DNA of 64,000 bases from Actinomyces minihominis. Lineage in GTDB: Bacteria > Actinomycetota > Actinomycetes > Actinomycetales > Actinomycetaceae. The stretch's first letter is position 1. The number at the start of each line of letters is the position of its first letter. The stretch is from positions 248,001 through 312,000 of the forward strand of contig NZ_FYEG01000003.1 of the NCBI RefSeq assembly GCF_900187855.1. Direction: 5' to 3'. The notes under the pieces are model-generated. The model saw only the letters and a list, made by a program, of their open reading frames with translations, did not search any database and was not told the origin of the DNA. This document shows, piece by piece, positions 63,962 through 64,000 of the stretch. Position numbers and translations under genes: made by a program.

Positions 63962-64000
63962 CCCCGACTCACCCCGAGAAGCCACCCCAAAAGAAGGGGT

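Overview
The window looks like a chromosomal stretch of a high-GC Gram-positive bacterium, most likely a facultatively anaerobic member of the Actinomycetales (Actinomycetaceae-like). The support is the gene content: dcd, a dnaX-recR pair with a small-type SRP RNA, two tandem YbjN genes, the actinobacterial 'helicase/TadE' neighbourhood, an NrdD/NrdG anaerobic ribonucleotide reductase and a LytR C-terminal-domain protein. Genus cannot be fixed from the sequence alone.

Positions 1-24.5 kb are ordinary core chromosome. In order: dcd (cut by the window edge), a threonine aldolase, tRNA-Gly(CCC), thioredoxin, recR-dnaX, SRP RNA, a YoaK-family membrane protein, tRNA-Ser(GGA), nhaA, a D12-class adenine methyltransferase with a LytR_C protein, pgsA, a two-gene ABC exporter, an NCS2 uracil/xanthine permease, an LRV-domain membrane protein, an amidotransferase-like protein without its catalytic residues, nrdG-nrdD, a PAP2 phosphatase, two YbjN genes leading into an MrfA-like helicase, an internally deleted epimerase, and the 3' end of a tad pilus operon. 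That operon breaks off inside its small pilin gene (DUF4244-like) at about 24.58 kb, which marks the start of foreign DNA.

From 24.6 to 36.6 kb the sequence is visibly more AT-rich and plasmid-like. It carries an HTH protein, an SF3/D5-type replication helicase, a coiled-coil protein, a nested inverted-repeat region that looks like an oriT, a MobC-like protein, a MOB_P-type relaxase, ArdA, and a type I restriction locus (hsdR, hsdS, xre). The hsdM gene of that locus lacks everything before its SAM-binding motif. This second break, at about 36.61 kb, is another recombination junction.

From 36.6 to 45.9 kb is a defence-island-like segment of higher GC. It holds an AlbA_2 (Schlafen-type) protein, a tail-anchored coiled-coil protein, a possible Abi-like protein, a convergent overlapping type II restriction-modification pair, a protein with an alkyltransferase-like winged helix, a GIY-YIG/DUF4357 nuclease, and an XRE regulator. 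The winged-helix protein and the GIY-YIG nuclease are the best candidate here for an undescribed modification-sensing defence pair.

From 46.1 kb to the end is a temperate siphophage-type prophage. The leftward module has a family A DNA polymerase, DUF2815, DUF2800, small proteins, a sigma-region-4-like protein, ImmA and an XRE repressor. The rightward module has a primase-helicase, VRR-NUC, SNF2 helicase, an ArpU/DUF1492-like regulator, HNH endonuclease, terminase small subunit, a phage MetK, a ParB-domain DNA methyltransferase, DUF4314 and others. An HExxH metalloprotease-like cargo gene sits reversed between HNH and the terminase gene. The left prophage operon and the immunity region share a repressor-operator region at 52.6 kb. 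No integrase, portal or large terminase lies in the window, so the phage continues to the right.
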